This document shows, one piece after another, positions 56,646 to 64,000 of a stretch of DNA of 64,000 nt. Source of the DNA: Phenylobacterium sp. (lineage in GTDB: Bacteria > Pseudomonadota > Alphaproteobacteria > Caulobacterales > Caulobacteraceae). The stretch covers positions 55,414-119,413 of the forward strand of contig SSMU01000026.1 in NCBI GenBank assembly GCA_004799545.1, given 5' to 3'. The notes beneath the pieces are model-generated. The model saw only the letters and a program-made list of their open reading frames with translations. It ran no database searches and had not been told where the DNA came from. A program made the position numbers and the translations under genes. Within the stretch, counting starts at the first letter, position 1. Every line of letters starts with the position of its first letter.

Positions 56646-57809
56646 TCAGCCCTCCCTGCGGAACGGGGAATATTCCTCGGTCAGCCATTCCATGTCGGCC
56701 TCCACGCCTTCGCGTTCGCGGCGCAGGAAGTCCTCGACGGGGGCCCGGAGCGCCGGATCGGCGATGTAGTGGGCGGAATAGACCGGCTTGGGCAGGTAGC
56801 CGCGGGCGATCTTGTGCTGGCCTTGCGCGCCGGCCTCGACGCGGGGGAGTCCGTGAGCGATCGCCCAGTCGATGGCCTGGTAGTAGCAGAGCTCGAAATG
56901 CAGGAAGGGAACCTCCTCGACGCAGCCCCAGTGGCGGCCGTAGAGGCAGTCGTCGCCGATCAGGTTGAGCGCCCCGGCGATCCAGCGCCCGGCCCTGCGG
57001 GCCATCACCAGCAGCACCCGGTCGGCCATCCGTTCGCCCAGCAGGGAGAAGAACTTCCGCGTCAGGTAGGGCCGGCCCCACTTGCGCGAGCCGGTGTCCA
57101 TGTAGAAGCCGAAGAAGGCGTCCCAGTGCGCTTCGCCGAGGTCGGCGCCGGTCAGCGCCACGATCTCCACGGCGTCCTGCGCCTCGCGCCGCTCGCGGCG
57201 GATGGTCTTGCGGCGGCCGGATGACAGGGCGCCGAGGAAGGCCTCGAAGTCGGCGTAGCCGGCGTTCTCCCAGTGGTACTGCTGGCCCTCCCGTTGGCCG
57301 AGGCCGTGGGCGCCCAGCCAGGTCCACTCGGCCTCGGTTGGGAAGTTCACGTTGAAGGAGGAGGCGCCGTACCGCTCGCAGAGCGTCAAGGCGCCGCTGG
57401 TCAGGTATTCCCAGCCCTCTTCCGCCGCGATGTCGGGCCGCACCAGGAGGCGCGGGCCGGTGGCCGGGGTGAAGGGCGCGGCCGACAGCAGCTTGGGATA
57501 GTAGCGCCCACCCGCCCGCTCATAGGCGTCGGCCCAGGCGTGGTCGAAGATGTATTCCCCCTGGCTGTGGGACTTCAGATAGAGCGGCATGACCGCGGCC
57601 GGCTGGCCCGCCTCGTCGTCGACCACCAGGTGCTGCGGGCCCCAGCCGGTGCGCTCCACGGCGCAGTTGGCCGCCTCCAGGGCATCCAGGAAGTCGTAGC
57701 GGATGAACGGATTGCCGGCGTAGGCGGGCTGCGCCGCGCAGGCGTCCCACGCCTCGCGCCCCACCTCGGCGATACGGCGGCAGACCCGGACCGCCGGCTT
57801 CAGCTTCAC
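56646..57809 (-). CDS. GNAT-related acyltransferase (COG3146/FemX-like family)
   Basis: 387 residues from the GTG at 57809, which overlaps the GDPD stop (GTGA). Blocks PFIRYDFLDALEAANC, YLKSHSQGEYIFDHAWADAYERAG, YYPKLLSAAPFTPATGPRLL, LHFELCYYQAIDWAIAHGL and KIARGYLPKPVYSAHYI are characteristic of the COG3146 family, a GNAT fold related to Fem enzymes. The substrate is unknown. It is the last gene of a three-gene, 4-bp-overlap operon with ridA and the GDPD gene. Confidence 0.85.
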   Translation of the reverse strand: MKLKPAVRVCRRIAEVGREAWDACAAQPAYAGNPFIRYDFLDALEAANCAVERTGWGPQHLVVDDEAGQPAAVMPLYLKSHSQGEYIFDHAWADAYERAGGRYYPKLLSAAPFTPATGPRLLVRPDIAAEEGWEYLTSGALTLCERYGASSFNVNFPTEAEWTWLGAHGLGQREGQQYHWENAGYADFEAFLGALSSGRRKTIRRERREAQDAVEIVALTGADLGEAHWDAFFGFYMDTGSRKWGRPYLTRKFFSLLGERMADRVLLVMARRAGRWIAGALNLIGDDCLYGRHWGCVEEVPFLHFELCYYQAIDWAIAHGLPRVEAGAQGQHKIARGYLPKPVYSAHYIADPALRAPVEDFLRREREGVEADMEWLTEEYSPFRREG

Positions 57810-58552
57810 GCCTTGAAGCCCTCGAAGATCAGGTTGTCGCAGGCCTCGCGCACCGCATCCCACTGCTCGGGCTTGCGCACCGTCCAGGCCACCACCGGCA
57901 TGCCGTCGGCGCGGTGGCGCGCGGCCTTGTCGGAGGGCAGCATGTCGAGGCCAAGCGCCAGGAAGTGCGGCTTGGCGATCGCCACATGCTCCAGCTGGGC
58001 GAAGGACCGGCGCTGCGCCTCGCTCATGTGCGGCGCACGGTCATAGGAATAGCTGTCGAGGCCGCGCAGCACGCCGGGGAACCGCTCGGCGAACCAGGCG
58101 TGGGAATAGGGGTTGAAGCCGATCACGCAGACCGGCCCCGCGTGGTCGATGAGGATCTCATGCACCCGCTGCTCCAGCGGGCCGACCTTGCCGTAGGCGG
58201 TCTTCAGCTCGACGTGCACCAAGGCGCGGCGGCCGACCAGGGCCAGGGTCTCGGCCAGGGTGGGGATGCGTTCGTCGGTCCCGGCCAGGCGCAGGTCGGC
58301 GAGGTCGGCGGCGGTGCGGTCGGCGATCCGGCCGGAGACCCCGGTCATCCGTGTCAGGTCCTCGTCGTGGAAGACCATGGCCTCCCCGTCGGCCGACAGC
58401 TGGACGTCGAGCTCGATGCCGTAGCCGGCGGCGCAGGCCGCCTGGAAGGCGCCCAGGGAATTCTCCGGCGGTCCGTCGGGGCTCCACAGCCCGCGGTGCG
58501 CGACCGCGGGCGCGAACAGCCGCTCCCAGGCCTCGCCGAAGCGCGCCTTCAC
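57806..58552 (-). CDS. ugpQ: Glycerophosphodiester phosphodiesterase
   Basis: 248 residues from a GTG start. AHRGLWSPDGPPENSLGAFQAACAAG, with the conserved His-Arg and Glu-Asn, ELDVQLSADGEAMVFHDEDLTRMTG, LVHVELKT and MPVVAWTV identify the GDPD TIM barrel. It splits glycerophosphodiesters to glycerol-3-phosphate and an alcohol. There is no signal peptide, so it is cytosolic. Confidence 0.92.
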   Translation of the reverse strand: MKARFGEAWERLFAPAVAHRGLWSPDGPPENSLGAFQAACAAGYGIELDVQLSADGEAMVFHDEDLTRMTGVSGRIADRTAADLADLRLAGTDERIPTLAETLALVGRRALVHVELKTAYGKVGPLEQRVHEILIDHAGPVCVIGFNPYSHAWFAERFPGVLRGLDSYSYDRAPHMSEAQRRSFAQLEHVAIAKPHFLALGLDMLPSDKAARHRADGMPVVAWTVRKPEQWDAVREACDNLIFEGFKA

Positions 58553-59010
58553 GACACCGCCACCACCGCGTCGACCTCCACGGCGAAGTTGAGCGGCAGC
58601 CGGTAGACGCCGACGGCGGAGCGCGCATGGCGGCCGGTCTCGCCGAACACCTCGACCATCAGGTCGGAGGCCCCGTTCAGCACCTGGGGGATGTCGAAGA
58701 AGCCGGGGCCCGCCTGGACGAAGCCGTTCAGCTTGACCACCCGCTTCACCCGCCCGAGATGGCCCTCGCAGGCGGCCTTCATCTGGGCCAGCAGGTTGAT
58801 CGCGCAGATGCGGGCGGCGCGCCGGGCGGTTTCGGCGTCGACGTCCTCGCCCACCACGCCCTTGACGCCGCCGGCGGCGTCCACCGAGACCTGGCCGGAA
58901 ATGTAGATCAGATCACCCATCCGCACGAACGGCGCATAGTTGGCGACCGGGGGATTGGGCCTGGGCAGTTCGATGCCGAGTTCGGCGAGGCGGTCTTCAA
59001 CCTGGGACAT
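58549..59010 (-). CDS. RidA/YjgF-family protein
   Basis: 153 residues from the ATG at 59010. The N-terminal ELGIELPRPNPPVANYAPFVRMGDLIYISGQ and ICAINLLAQMKA plus the C-terminal GRHARSAVGVYRLPLNFAVEVDAV match the RidA-like fold, with the Arg of the RSAVG motif present. RidA hydrolyses reactive enamine intermediates; this longer subfamily (about 150 residues) often has other, uncharacterised roles. First gene of the operon with the GDPD and COG3146 genes. Confidence 0.9.
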   Translation of the reverse strand: MSQVEDRLAELGIELPRPNPPVANYAPFVRMGDLIYISGQVSVDAAGGVKGVVGEDVDAETARRAARICAINLLAQMKAACEGHLGRVKRVVKLNGFVQAGPGFFDIPQVLNGASDLMVEVFGETGRHARSAVGVYRLPLNFAVEVDAVVAVS

Positions 59011-59054
59011 GGGCAAGCTCTAGCCCCGGCTCGCCCCAGAGAAAAGAACGGCCA

Positions 59055-59088
59055 TGAGAAAAGGCCCGGACCTTGCGGTCCGGGCCTT
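59055..59088 (-). terminator. Terminator of the phasin gene
   Basis: Arms AAGGCCCGGACC (59061-59072) and GGTCCGGGCCTT (59077-59088) form a perfect 12-bp stem with a TTGC loop. On the minus strand it ends in TTTTCTC and follows the phasin stop by about 30 bp. Confidence 0.75.
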
Positions 59089-59116
59089 CTTCAGACGCTT
59101 GGCGTCAGGTCGTCGC

Positions 59117-59605
59117 TTAGCGGACGGCCTGCAGCTTGCCGACCACGTCGGTGACGCGCTCGTTGATCGGCTTGACGCTGTCCTTGAAGGACGCGGCGAA
59201 GATCTCGCTCATCTTGGTGACTTCGCTGACGTAGGTCTCGAAGGCGCCCTTGGCGAAGCTGGTCTGCAGCTCGAAGAACTCCTGCGGGGTCTTCGCGGCG
59301 GCCAGGGTCTTGGCGTTGCTCACCTGGGTCTCGAAGGCGGACTTCGAGTAGGCGACGGCCGAGGCGCCCAGCACTTCGGCGCCCTTGGCGGCCGCGGTGA
59401 CCGAGGCCACGACGGCTTCGAGGTTCTTCTTGGAATGGGTGTTGGCTTCGGCCAGGGCGGCCACGGTCTTCTCGACACCGTCCTTGAAGGCGGTGTTGGC
59501 GGCGGTGGTCATCTGCTCGACGGTCGCCTTGGCGGCGTTCAGCTCGGGCTTCAGGGCCTCGGCGGCGGCCTTGGCGGGCTTCAGGGTTTCAGCGGCGGCG
59601 TCCAT
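59117..59605 (-). CDS. Phasin-family protein
   Basis: 162 residues from the ATG at 59605, with AAGGAAG about 6 bases upstream. A helical, Ala/Lys/Glu-rich protein: KNLEAVVASVTAAAKGAEVLGASAVAYSKSAFE and FFELQTSFAKGAFETYVSEVTKMSEIF are typical of alphaproteobacterial phasins, which coat polyhydroxyalkanoate granules. The upstream region contains TGC-rich palindromes like those bound by the PHA regulator PhaR. Confidence 0.93.
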   Translation of the reverse strand: MDAAAETLKPAKAAAEALKPELNAAKATVEQMTTAANTAFKDGVEKTVAALAEANTHSKKNLEAVVASVTAAAKGAEVLGASAVAYSKSAFETQVSNAKTLAAAKTPQEFFELQTSFAKGAFETYVSEVTKMSEIFAASFKDSVKPINERVTDVVGKLQAVR

Positions 59606-59699
59606 GAATGGCTTCCTTAGGGTCTGGCGGTGTGTGGCGGAATCGCGCGGTGCAGCAAACGAGAGTGCAACTTCCCCGACTTGCCCTCGGTCTCTCATG

Positions 59700-59710
59700 C
59701 TGCAGTGCAG
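59700..59710. promoter_or_regulatory. PhaR-type site CTGC-N3-GCAG
   Basis: CTGC-AGT-GCAG exactly matches the CTGC-N3/4-GCAG site I recall for PhaR of related alphaproteobacteria. It lies 95 bp upstream of the phasin start codon. Function inferred. Confidence 0.5.
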
Positions 59711-59725
59711 CAGTCAAGTGAATTA

Positions 59726-59740
59726 TTGTGCACTGCACAA
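59726..59740. promoter_or_regulatory. TGCA palindrome upstream of the phasin gene
   Basis: TTGTGCA-C-TGCACAA is a perfect 15-bp palindrome 16 bp beyond the CTGC site. Two further TGCA-containing words (about 59651 and 59666) lie closer to the phasin start. Could be a second PhaR site, or control the dacA-like gene on the other side. Confidence 0.45.
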
Positions 59741-59885
59741 TGACAAAAGCGTGACCGACGCCGCCGCGACAATTCGGCCCGTTCAAGACCTGTTTACTCT
59801 GCCGCAACCGTCTCCGTGTGATGGTAAGGACATTCCGGCGCCGCTCTTGCAGCGCCTCTAACGTTCAGATTCGACGGACGAAAGC

Positions 59886-61166
59886 ATGATCCAGCACGCC
59901 CGCCGCCTTTTTGTGTCCCTCGGCTTGGCCGCCGCAACCCTGTTCGCGGCCACCCCACCGGCGGCTCAGGCGCAGATCCCGGACTTCCGGAATTTCCTGG
60001 AATCCACCCAGACCCGCTATGCCGGGATCGTCGTCGACGCCAAGACCGGCGAGGTGCTCTACGACCGCCACGCCGACGCGCCGCGCTATCCGGCCTCCAT
60101 CACCAAGGTGATGACACTGTACCTCACCTTCGAGGCGCTCTCCTCCGGCAAGCTGCATCTGGACGACCGGGTGGTGTTCTCGCCGCACGCCTCGGCCCAG
60201 GCGCCAACCAAGCTGGGCGTCCGGCCGGGCGATTCGATCAGCGTCGCCGAAGCGATCCAGGGCATGTGCATCCTGTCGGCCAACGACGCCGCGGTGGCGA
60301 TGTCCGAGAAGCTGGGCGGCAGCGAGAGCCGCTTCGCCGCCCTGATGACCCTGCGCGCCCAGGAGCTGGGCATGCAGAACACCCATTTCGACAACGCCAA
60401 CGGCCTGCCCGACAGCCGCAACATCTCGACGGCGCGGGACATCGCGATCATGTCGCGGGCGGTGATGCGGGACTACCCGCAGTACTACCACTACTTCAGC
60501 CAGCGGGCCTTCACCTTCCGTGGCCGCTACGTGCAGAACCACAACCACCTGCTGGAAGGCGTGCCCGGCGTCGACGGCCTGAAGACCGGCTTCACCAACG
60601 CCTCGGGCTTCAACATCGCCATTTCCGGCGTGCGCGACGGCCGCCGGCTGATCGTGGTGGTGCTGGGCGGCCCGACGCGGGTGTCGCGCGACCAGAACGC
60701 CGAAGACCTGCTGCTCACCGGCTTCAACGTCATGCGCCGCCGCGCCATGGGTGAGAAGCTGACCATCGCCCAGAACCTCTATGAGCCGGAGCCTTCGGGC
60801 CCGGTGATCCGTCCGCCTTCCGAACAGGGCGACGGCGACCAGGACGCGCTGAAGATCGAGCTGACCTCGGCCCCGCCGCCCCGCGCCAACATCAGGATCG
60901 AGTCGCACAGCCGCCACGAGAAGGCCCGCGCCGAAGCCTGGGCCGTGCAGGTGGGCGAGTTCCGCAGCCACACCGACGCCAAGGAACAGATCGCCCTGGT
61001 GAAGCGCAAGTTCGGCCAGCACTTCGACGGCGCCGAGGGCGCGGCCGAAAAGGCCGGCCGTCGCTACAAGGCGGTGTTCAGCGGCTTCTCCGAGGCCGAC
61101 GCCAAGGGCGCCTGCCGCGCGCTCCGCGCCCATCGCCTGGCCTGCGCCGTGGTGCGGGCAAGCTGA
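59886..61166 (+). CDS. D-alanyl-D-alanine carboxypeptidase with SPOR domain
   Basis: 426 residues. MIQHARRLFVSLGLAAATLFAATPPAAQA is a signal peptide. The S11 active-site motifs are SxxK in YPASITKVM, SxN in LSANDAAVAM and KTG in VDGLKTGFT. The C-terminal about 80 residues (AWAVQVGEFRSHTDAKEQIALVKRKF... VRAS) form an SPOR domain, which binds denuded septal peptidoglycan. It trims the terminal D-Ala of stem peptides, probably at the division site. Confidence 0.93.
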   Translation: MIQHARRLFVSLGLAAATLFAATPPAAQAQIPDFRNFLESTQTRYAGIVVDAKTGEVLYDRHADAPRYPASITKVMTLYLTFEALSSGKLHLDDRVVFSPHASAQAPTKLGVRPGDSISVAEAIQGMCILSANDAAVAMSEKLGGSESRFAALMTLRAQELGMQNTHFDNANGLPDSRNISTARDIAIMSRAVMRDYPQYYHYFSQRAFTFRGRYVQNHNHLLEGVPGVDGLKTGFTNASGFNIAISGVRDGRRLIVVVLGGPTRVSRDQNAEDLLLTGFNVMRRRAMGEKLTIAQNLYEPEPSGPVIRPPSEQGDGDQDALKIELTSAPPPRANIRIESHSRHEKARAEAWAVQVGEFRSHTDAKEQIALVKRKFGQHFDGAEGAAEKAGRRYKAVFSGFSEADAKGACRALRAHRLACAVVRAS

Positions 61167-61188
61167 TCGGCCATCATTCCTGAGCGCG

Positions 61189-61220
61189 AAGGCCCGGAGT
61201 TCGCGCTCCGGGCCTTTTCA
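61189..61220 (+). terminator. Rho-independent terminator after the carboxypeptidase gene
   Basis: Arms AAGGCCCGGAG (61189-61199) and CTCCGGGCCTT (61206-61216), perfect 11-bp stem, followed by TTTTCATTT. Confidence 0.85.
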
Positions 61221-61223
61221 TTT

Positions 61224-61649
61224 CTACTTCCGCAGCAATCGATCCCGAGCCGCATTAAGCTGTGACGCCAAGCCTGTGGTGCCGCCTTTGTCGGGGTGGG
61301 CGAGGCGCATGAGGCGGGTGTAGGCGGCCTGGATCTCCTCGGTCGTCGCCTCCGGGCCGACCCCCAGGATCGAGCGGGCTTCATCGGCGCTCATCCGCTC
61401 GCGCACCGGCGCAGGCCGCTTGCGGGTGTCGACGCGGGCCGAGGCCATCAGGCTGAGCCCGAGGACCAGCAGCAGCACGGCGGGCAGCCAGGCTTCGCGC
61501 AAGATCAGCACCACGGCCGCCACGAAGGCCGCGATCGCTCCGGCGGCGGTGAGGTAGCGCCATTCGCGGCGGATGCGGATCGGCCCGCCTCGGCGGCCCG
61601 CGGCGACCAGCACCAGCAGCACCGCGCAGCCCAGGATGAGATAGATCAT
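61224..61649 (-). CDS. Membrane-anchored J-domain protein (Tim14/DjlA-like)
   Basis: 141 residues. Two hydrophobic helices (about 1-20 and 33-70, YLTAAGAIAAFVAAVVLILREAWLPAVLL) precede a C-terminal J-like domain: ADEARSILGVGPEATTEEIQAAYTRLMRLAHPDKGG with the HPD signature and a shortened helix IV (LASQLNAARDRLL). Such proteins recruit DnaK. It lies 3 bp after the mipZ gene in the same direction, so both are probably in one operon. Confidence 0.85.
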   Translation of the reverse strand: MIYLILGCAVLLVLVAAGRRGGPIRIRREWRYLTAAGAIAAFVAAVVLILREAWLPAVLLLVLGLSLMASARVDTRKRPAPVRERMSADEARSILGVGPEATTEEIQAAYTRLMRLAHPDKGGTTGLASQLNAARDRLLRK

Positions 61650-61652
61650 CGC

Positions 61653-62459
61653 CTATTCTGCGGCGATCGGCTCCGCATCGGCAAACCCGGAAAGCCCCAG
61701 GGCGCTCATCAGGGCCCGCAGCTCCTGGCGCGCGGCCACGTGCTGCAGGCTCATGGCCACCGGCCGGATCAGCGGCGACAGGTCGGCGATGGTCAGGCCG
61801 AAGGGGAACAGCTCGCGGTAGATCACCCGGTCCCTGAGGCCCGGGCCCACCCGGAAGCCGACCTTGCGGGAGAGCGCCTGCACCCGTTCGTCCAGGCGCT
61901 TGCGGTTGCGGGCCTCGGTGGGGGCCAGGCGGTTCCTCAGCACCACCCAGTCGATCATCTTGCGGTCGATGGCGGCGCGCTGCTTGCGGCACTCCCAGAC
62001 CGTCTCGGAATAGAGGCTGTGGCGCATCAGGTCCAAGGTCACCGGGTCGACCACGCCCAGCATGTCGAAGTCGACGAAGCTGTCGTTCATCGGGGTGACG
62101 ATCAGGTCGGCCCGCGCGTGGGCCGCGCGGCTCACCGCCGTATCGCTGCCGGGCGTGTCGATGAGCACGAAGTCGGCCTCGCCGATGGCGCGGGCGAAGG
62201 CCTCCTCGAAGCGGGCCACGGCGTCATCGCCCGCCGCCACCGCAAACTCGGCCGGCATCGGGGCGAGCGCGCCATTGGCCGCCAGCCAGGCGCGGCGGTT
62301 GGCGAAGAAGTGGGCCATGGACTGCTGGCGCAGATCGAGGTCGAGTGTCGCCACCCGCGCCCCGCCGTGCAGCAGGGCGACCGCCGTATGGATGGCGATG
62401 GTGGACTTGCCCGCCCCGCCCTTCTCGTTGCCGACCACGATGACGCTGGCTTGCGGCAT
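61653..62459 (-). CDS. mipZ: MipZ-type ParA-family ATPase, division-site positioning
   Basis: 268 residues. The deviant Walker A VGNEKGGAGKSTIAIH, LDLDLRQQSMAHFFANRR and LIDTPGSDTAVSRAAHARADLIVTPMNDSFVDFDMLG match MipZ of Caulobacter. MipZ forms a gradient from the ParB-bound poles and inhibits FtsZ, so the ring forms at midcell. A GANTC methylation site at 62505-62509 lies about 46 bp upstream of its start; in Caulobacter mipZ is a known GcrA/CcrM-controlled gene. Confidence 0.94.
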   Translation of the reverse strand: MPQASVIVVGNEKGGAGKSTIAIHTAVALLHGGARVATLDLDLRQQSMAHFFANRRAWLAANGALAPMPAEFAVAAGDDAVARFEEAFARAIGEADFVLIDTPGSDTAVSRAAHARADLIVTPMNDSFVDFDMLGVVDPVTLDLMRHSLYSETVWECRKQRAAIDRKMIDWVVLRNRLAPTEARNRKRLDERVQALSRKVGFRVGPGLRDRVIYRELFPFGLTIADLSPLIRPVAMSLQHVAARQELRALMSALGLSGFADAEPIAAE

Positions 62460-62504
62460 GGGGTTCTCCAGATGCGCCGAGGCCGAGGACGTCCCGGGCC
62501 GCGC

Positions 62505-62509
62505 GATTC
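62505..62509. promoter_or_regulatory. GANTC (CcrM) site in the mipZ leader
   Basis: GATTC, the palindromic target class of the CcrM methylase, in the divergent mipZ-panC gap and 46 bp upstream of mipZ. Consistent with GcrA/CcrM control known for mipZ in Caulobacter; one site could also be chance. Confidence 0.35.
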
Positions 62510-62628
62510 GAACGGGCGTTAGGTGAGCGTGCGCCGCCCCCTCAGGTCAACGCGGCGGGTTGCATCAGGCTGTGGATGGACTTGGGTTTCCGCCCTCGCC
62601 ATAAGCGGCGCCGTCCACCGGAGCGCCC

Positions 62629-63486
62629 ATGGCCGAGATGTCCCCGCCGATCGTCCGCACCGCAGCCGAGCTGCGCGCCCGGGTCGCCGGCTGGAGGGCG
62701 GCCGGCGAGCGCGTGGGCCTGGTCCCCACCATGGGCGCCCTGCACGCGGGGCATCTGTCGCTGATCCGGCTGGCCAAGGCCCACGCCGGCCGGGCGGTCG
62801 CCAGCCTGTTCGTCAATCCCACCCAGTTCGGCCCGAACGAGGACTTCGCGGCCTATCCGCGTGACGAGGCCCGCGACGCCGAGCTGCTGGCCAGCGTCGG
62901 CTGCGACCTGCTCTACGCGCCGGGCGTGGCGGAGATGTACCCTGAGGGCGCCTCGACCACGGTGACGGTGGTCGGCGTCTCCGAGCCGCTGGACGGGGCC
63001 GCGCGGCCGGGCCACTTCGCCGGCGTCGCGACGGTGGTGGCGAAGCTCCTGCTGCAATGCGGGCCCGACATCGCGGTGTTCGGGGAGAAGGATTACCAGC
63101 AGCTGCAGGTGATCCGCCGGATGGTCCGCGACCTGGACATCCCCGTGGAGATCCTGGGGGCGCCCACCGCCCGCGCCGACGACGGCCTCGCGCTGTCCTC
63201 CCGCAACGCCTACCTGACGCCCGCCGAACGGCTGGCCGCGCCGGAGTTGCACCGGGCGCTCGCCGCGGCCGTCGAACAGCTGCACGCCGGCCGCCCTGTG
63301 GCGGAGGTGGAGGCCGAAGCGATCGCCCGCCTGGTGGCCGCCGGCTTCGGCCCGGTGGACTATGTGGAGGTGCGCGGAGCCCTCGACCTGGCGCGGCTTG
63401 GGCCGGGCGCGGCGCGCGGTCCAGCCCGGATCCTGGCCGCGGCCAAGCTGGGCCGGGCGCGGTTGATCGACAATCTGGCGGTCTGA
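62629..63486 (+). CDS. panC: Pantothenate synthetase
   Basis: 285 residues. [18 protein letters not shown] contains the HxGH nucleotide-binding motif, [47 protein letters not shown] and ALSSRNAYL are the standard panC blocks including the KMSKS-like loop. It condenses pantoate and beta-alanine in coenzyme A synthesis. No panB or panD is adjacent. Divergent from mipZ. Confidence 0.97.
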   Translation: MAEMSPPIVRTAAELRARVAGWRAAGERVGLVPTMGALHAGHLSLIRLAKAHAGRAVASLFVNPTQFGPNEDFAAYPRDEARDAELLASVGCDLLYAPGVAEMYPEGASTTVTVVGVSEPLDGAARPGHFAGVATVVAKLLLQCGPDIAVFGEKDYQQLQVIRRMVRDLDIPVEILGAPTARADDGLALSSRNAYLTPAERLAAPELHRALAAAVEQLHAGRPVAEVEAEAIARLVAAGFGPVDYVEVRGALDLARLGPGAARGPARILAAAKLGRARLIDNLAV

Positions 63487-63829
63487 TCCAGGCGCCTCGA
63501 CTGTGGCGCGTCGCCGCACAGTGACGCCGTTGTCGCACCCGCGCTTTCGGGCTTGCGGCGCGGTTTGTCGCCTTCGGCCGCCCAGGCTAGGTCCGCACAA
63601 TGGCCAAGCTAGGATGGCAACCTTATTGAGGGCTTAACTTCGGCTACAGCTACGCTTGTTAACAACGCGGGTCGCCGAAATGGGGCGAGAGCTTGACCGG
63701 TAAGCGTCATATATTGACATAGCTACGGTAAAGCTATGCGACATCTTGTCGGAACCTGCTCGTAACCTTCTCGCGGCTATCTTGCCTGGCGCGCCGACGG
63801 GGCGTGCGCCGCAGCACCGGATCCGCACA
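63487..63829. other. Intergenic region with promoter-like elements for the RTX gene
   Basis: This 343-bp gap has no coding frame I would accept. The last third is less GC-rich than the rest. It includes TTGACA (63714-63719) and the inverted repeat at 63718-63738, and GGAAC at 63750 followed by CGCG rather than CGTT, so only a weak partial stress-promoter match. Confidence 0.5.
63718..63738. promoter_or_regulatory. Inverted repeat at the promoter of the RTX-type gene
   Basis: Arms CATAGCT (63718-63724) and AGCTATG (63732-63738) are exact inverted copies, overlapping a TTGACA -35-like box. This could be an operator or a mere structural repeat; it is about 90 bp before the RTX start codon. Confidence 0.4.
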
Positions 63830-64000
63830 TGGCCTATCTGAAGTACGACGGCTCGATCGCGACGGAAACGGCTGCGCCTGTCACCAACTTCTATGGCACG
63901 TCGGGGGTGGACACCGAGACCGGGACCAGTGGGCCGGAGGGGTTCTGGGGCCAGGGCGGCGATCTGATGATCGGCGGCAGCGGCGACAACACCTACTACC
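63830..64000 (+). CDS. RTX/calcium-binding secreted protein, 5' part
   Basis: 57 codons are visible before the window ends, starting MAYLKYDGSIATETAAPVTN. The GTSGVDTETGTSGPEGFWG part followed by GGDLMIGGSGDNTYY fits the start of glycine/aspartate-rich nonapeptide repeats that bind calcium in type I-secreted proteins. There is no Sec signal, as expected for such proteins. The product is truncated by the window; its function (enzyme, surface or adhesive protein) cannot be told. Confidence 0.7.

Overview
The window is a GC-rich, densely coding stretch of an alphaproteobacterial chromosome. It most likely comes from the Caulobacteraceae (Caulobacter/Phenylobacterium type). The lineage call is an inference from gene content: a divK-pleD pair, a MipZ-type ATPase with a GANTC site in its leader, an EcfG-type sigma factor with matching promoters, a phasin, and a core backbone pyrB, plsY, dprA, topA, rnr, rpmG, divK/pleD, dinB, clpS-clpA. 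I see no prophage, transposase, CRISPR array or rRNA. There is one tRNA (Ser-GCT).

Layout. 1-8 kb: the end of a TrmH-type rRNA methylase, a DUF6151 zinc protein divergent from a TetR regulator, a Tat-exported sugar-isomerase-like protein, the helicase HrpB with a palindromic repeat at its start, an amino-acid permease and an MBL hydrolase. 8-14 kb: a response regulator/sensor kinase pair, a KGG stress protein, a single-chain EgtB-EgtD ergothioneine enzyme, and a divergent EcfG-type sigma factor followed by a convergent NepR-like small gene. 14-18.5 kb: a secreted CocE/NonD hydrolase, kynureninase, tRNA-Ser, a Sel1-like protein and an RcnB-like protein. 18.5-24 kb: gatB and gatCA, separated by two tandem secreted paralogues and a TlpA-like thioredoxin, then ruvX and a DUF1993 gene. 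24-29 kb: pyrB with a degenerate dihydroorotase, cupin/ArsR, plsY and dprA. 29-33 kb: a membrane protein overlapping a Lit-like HExxH protease, an M28 peptidase and a GNAT enzyme. 33-43 kb: topA, hydrolase, iron ADH, rnr, NUDIX, serine hydrolase/TetR, rpmG. 43-53 kb: PhyH oxygenase, pleD, divK, HAD, a large membrane protein, ROK kinase, dinB, clpS, clpA. 53-64 kb: PhyH, HIT, DUF4287, S41 peptidase, a ridA-GDPD-GNAT operon, phasin, a D,D-carboxypeptidase, a J-domain protein, mipZ, panC and the start of an RTX-type secreted protein.

How the parts work together. The most distinctive point is the 218-bp gap between the egtB-egtD fusion and the sigma gene. It carries two perfect EcfG-type promoters (GGAAC-N16-CGTT) pointing in opposite directions, one for the sigma gene and one for the ergothioneine enzyme. 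With a NepR-like anti-sigma candidate just downstream, this suggests a small stress-response module with ergothioneine synthesis as a direct output. Two paralogous TetR regulators, 41 kb apart, each sit divergently from one target and each have their own palindrome. A Lit-like protease translationally coupled to a small membrane protein could be a defence or stress module. Most other genes are housekeeping, and many neighbours overlap by 4 bp.
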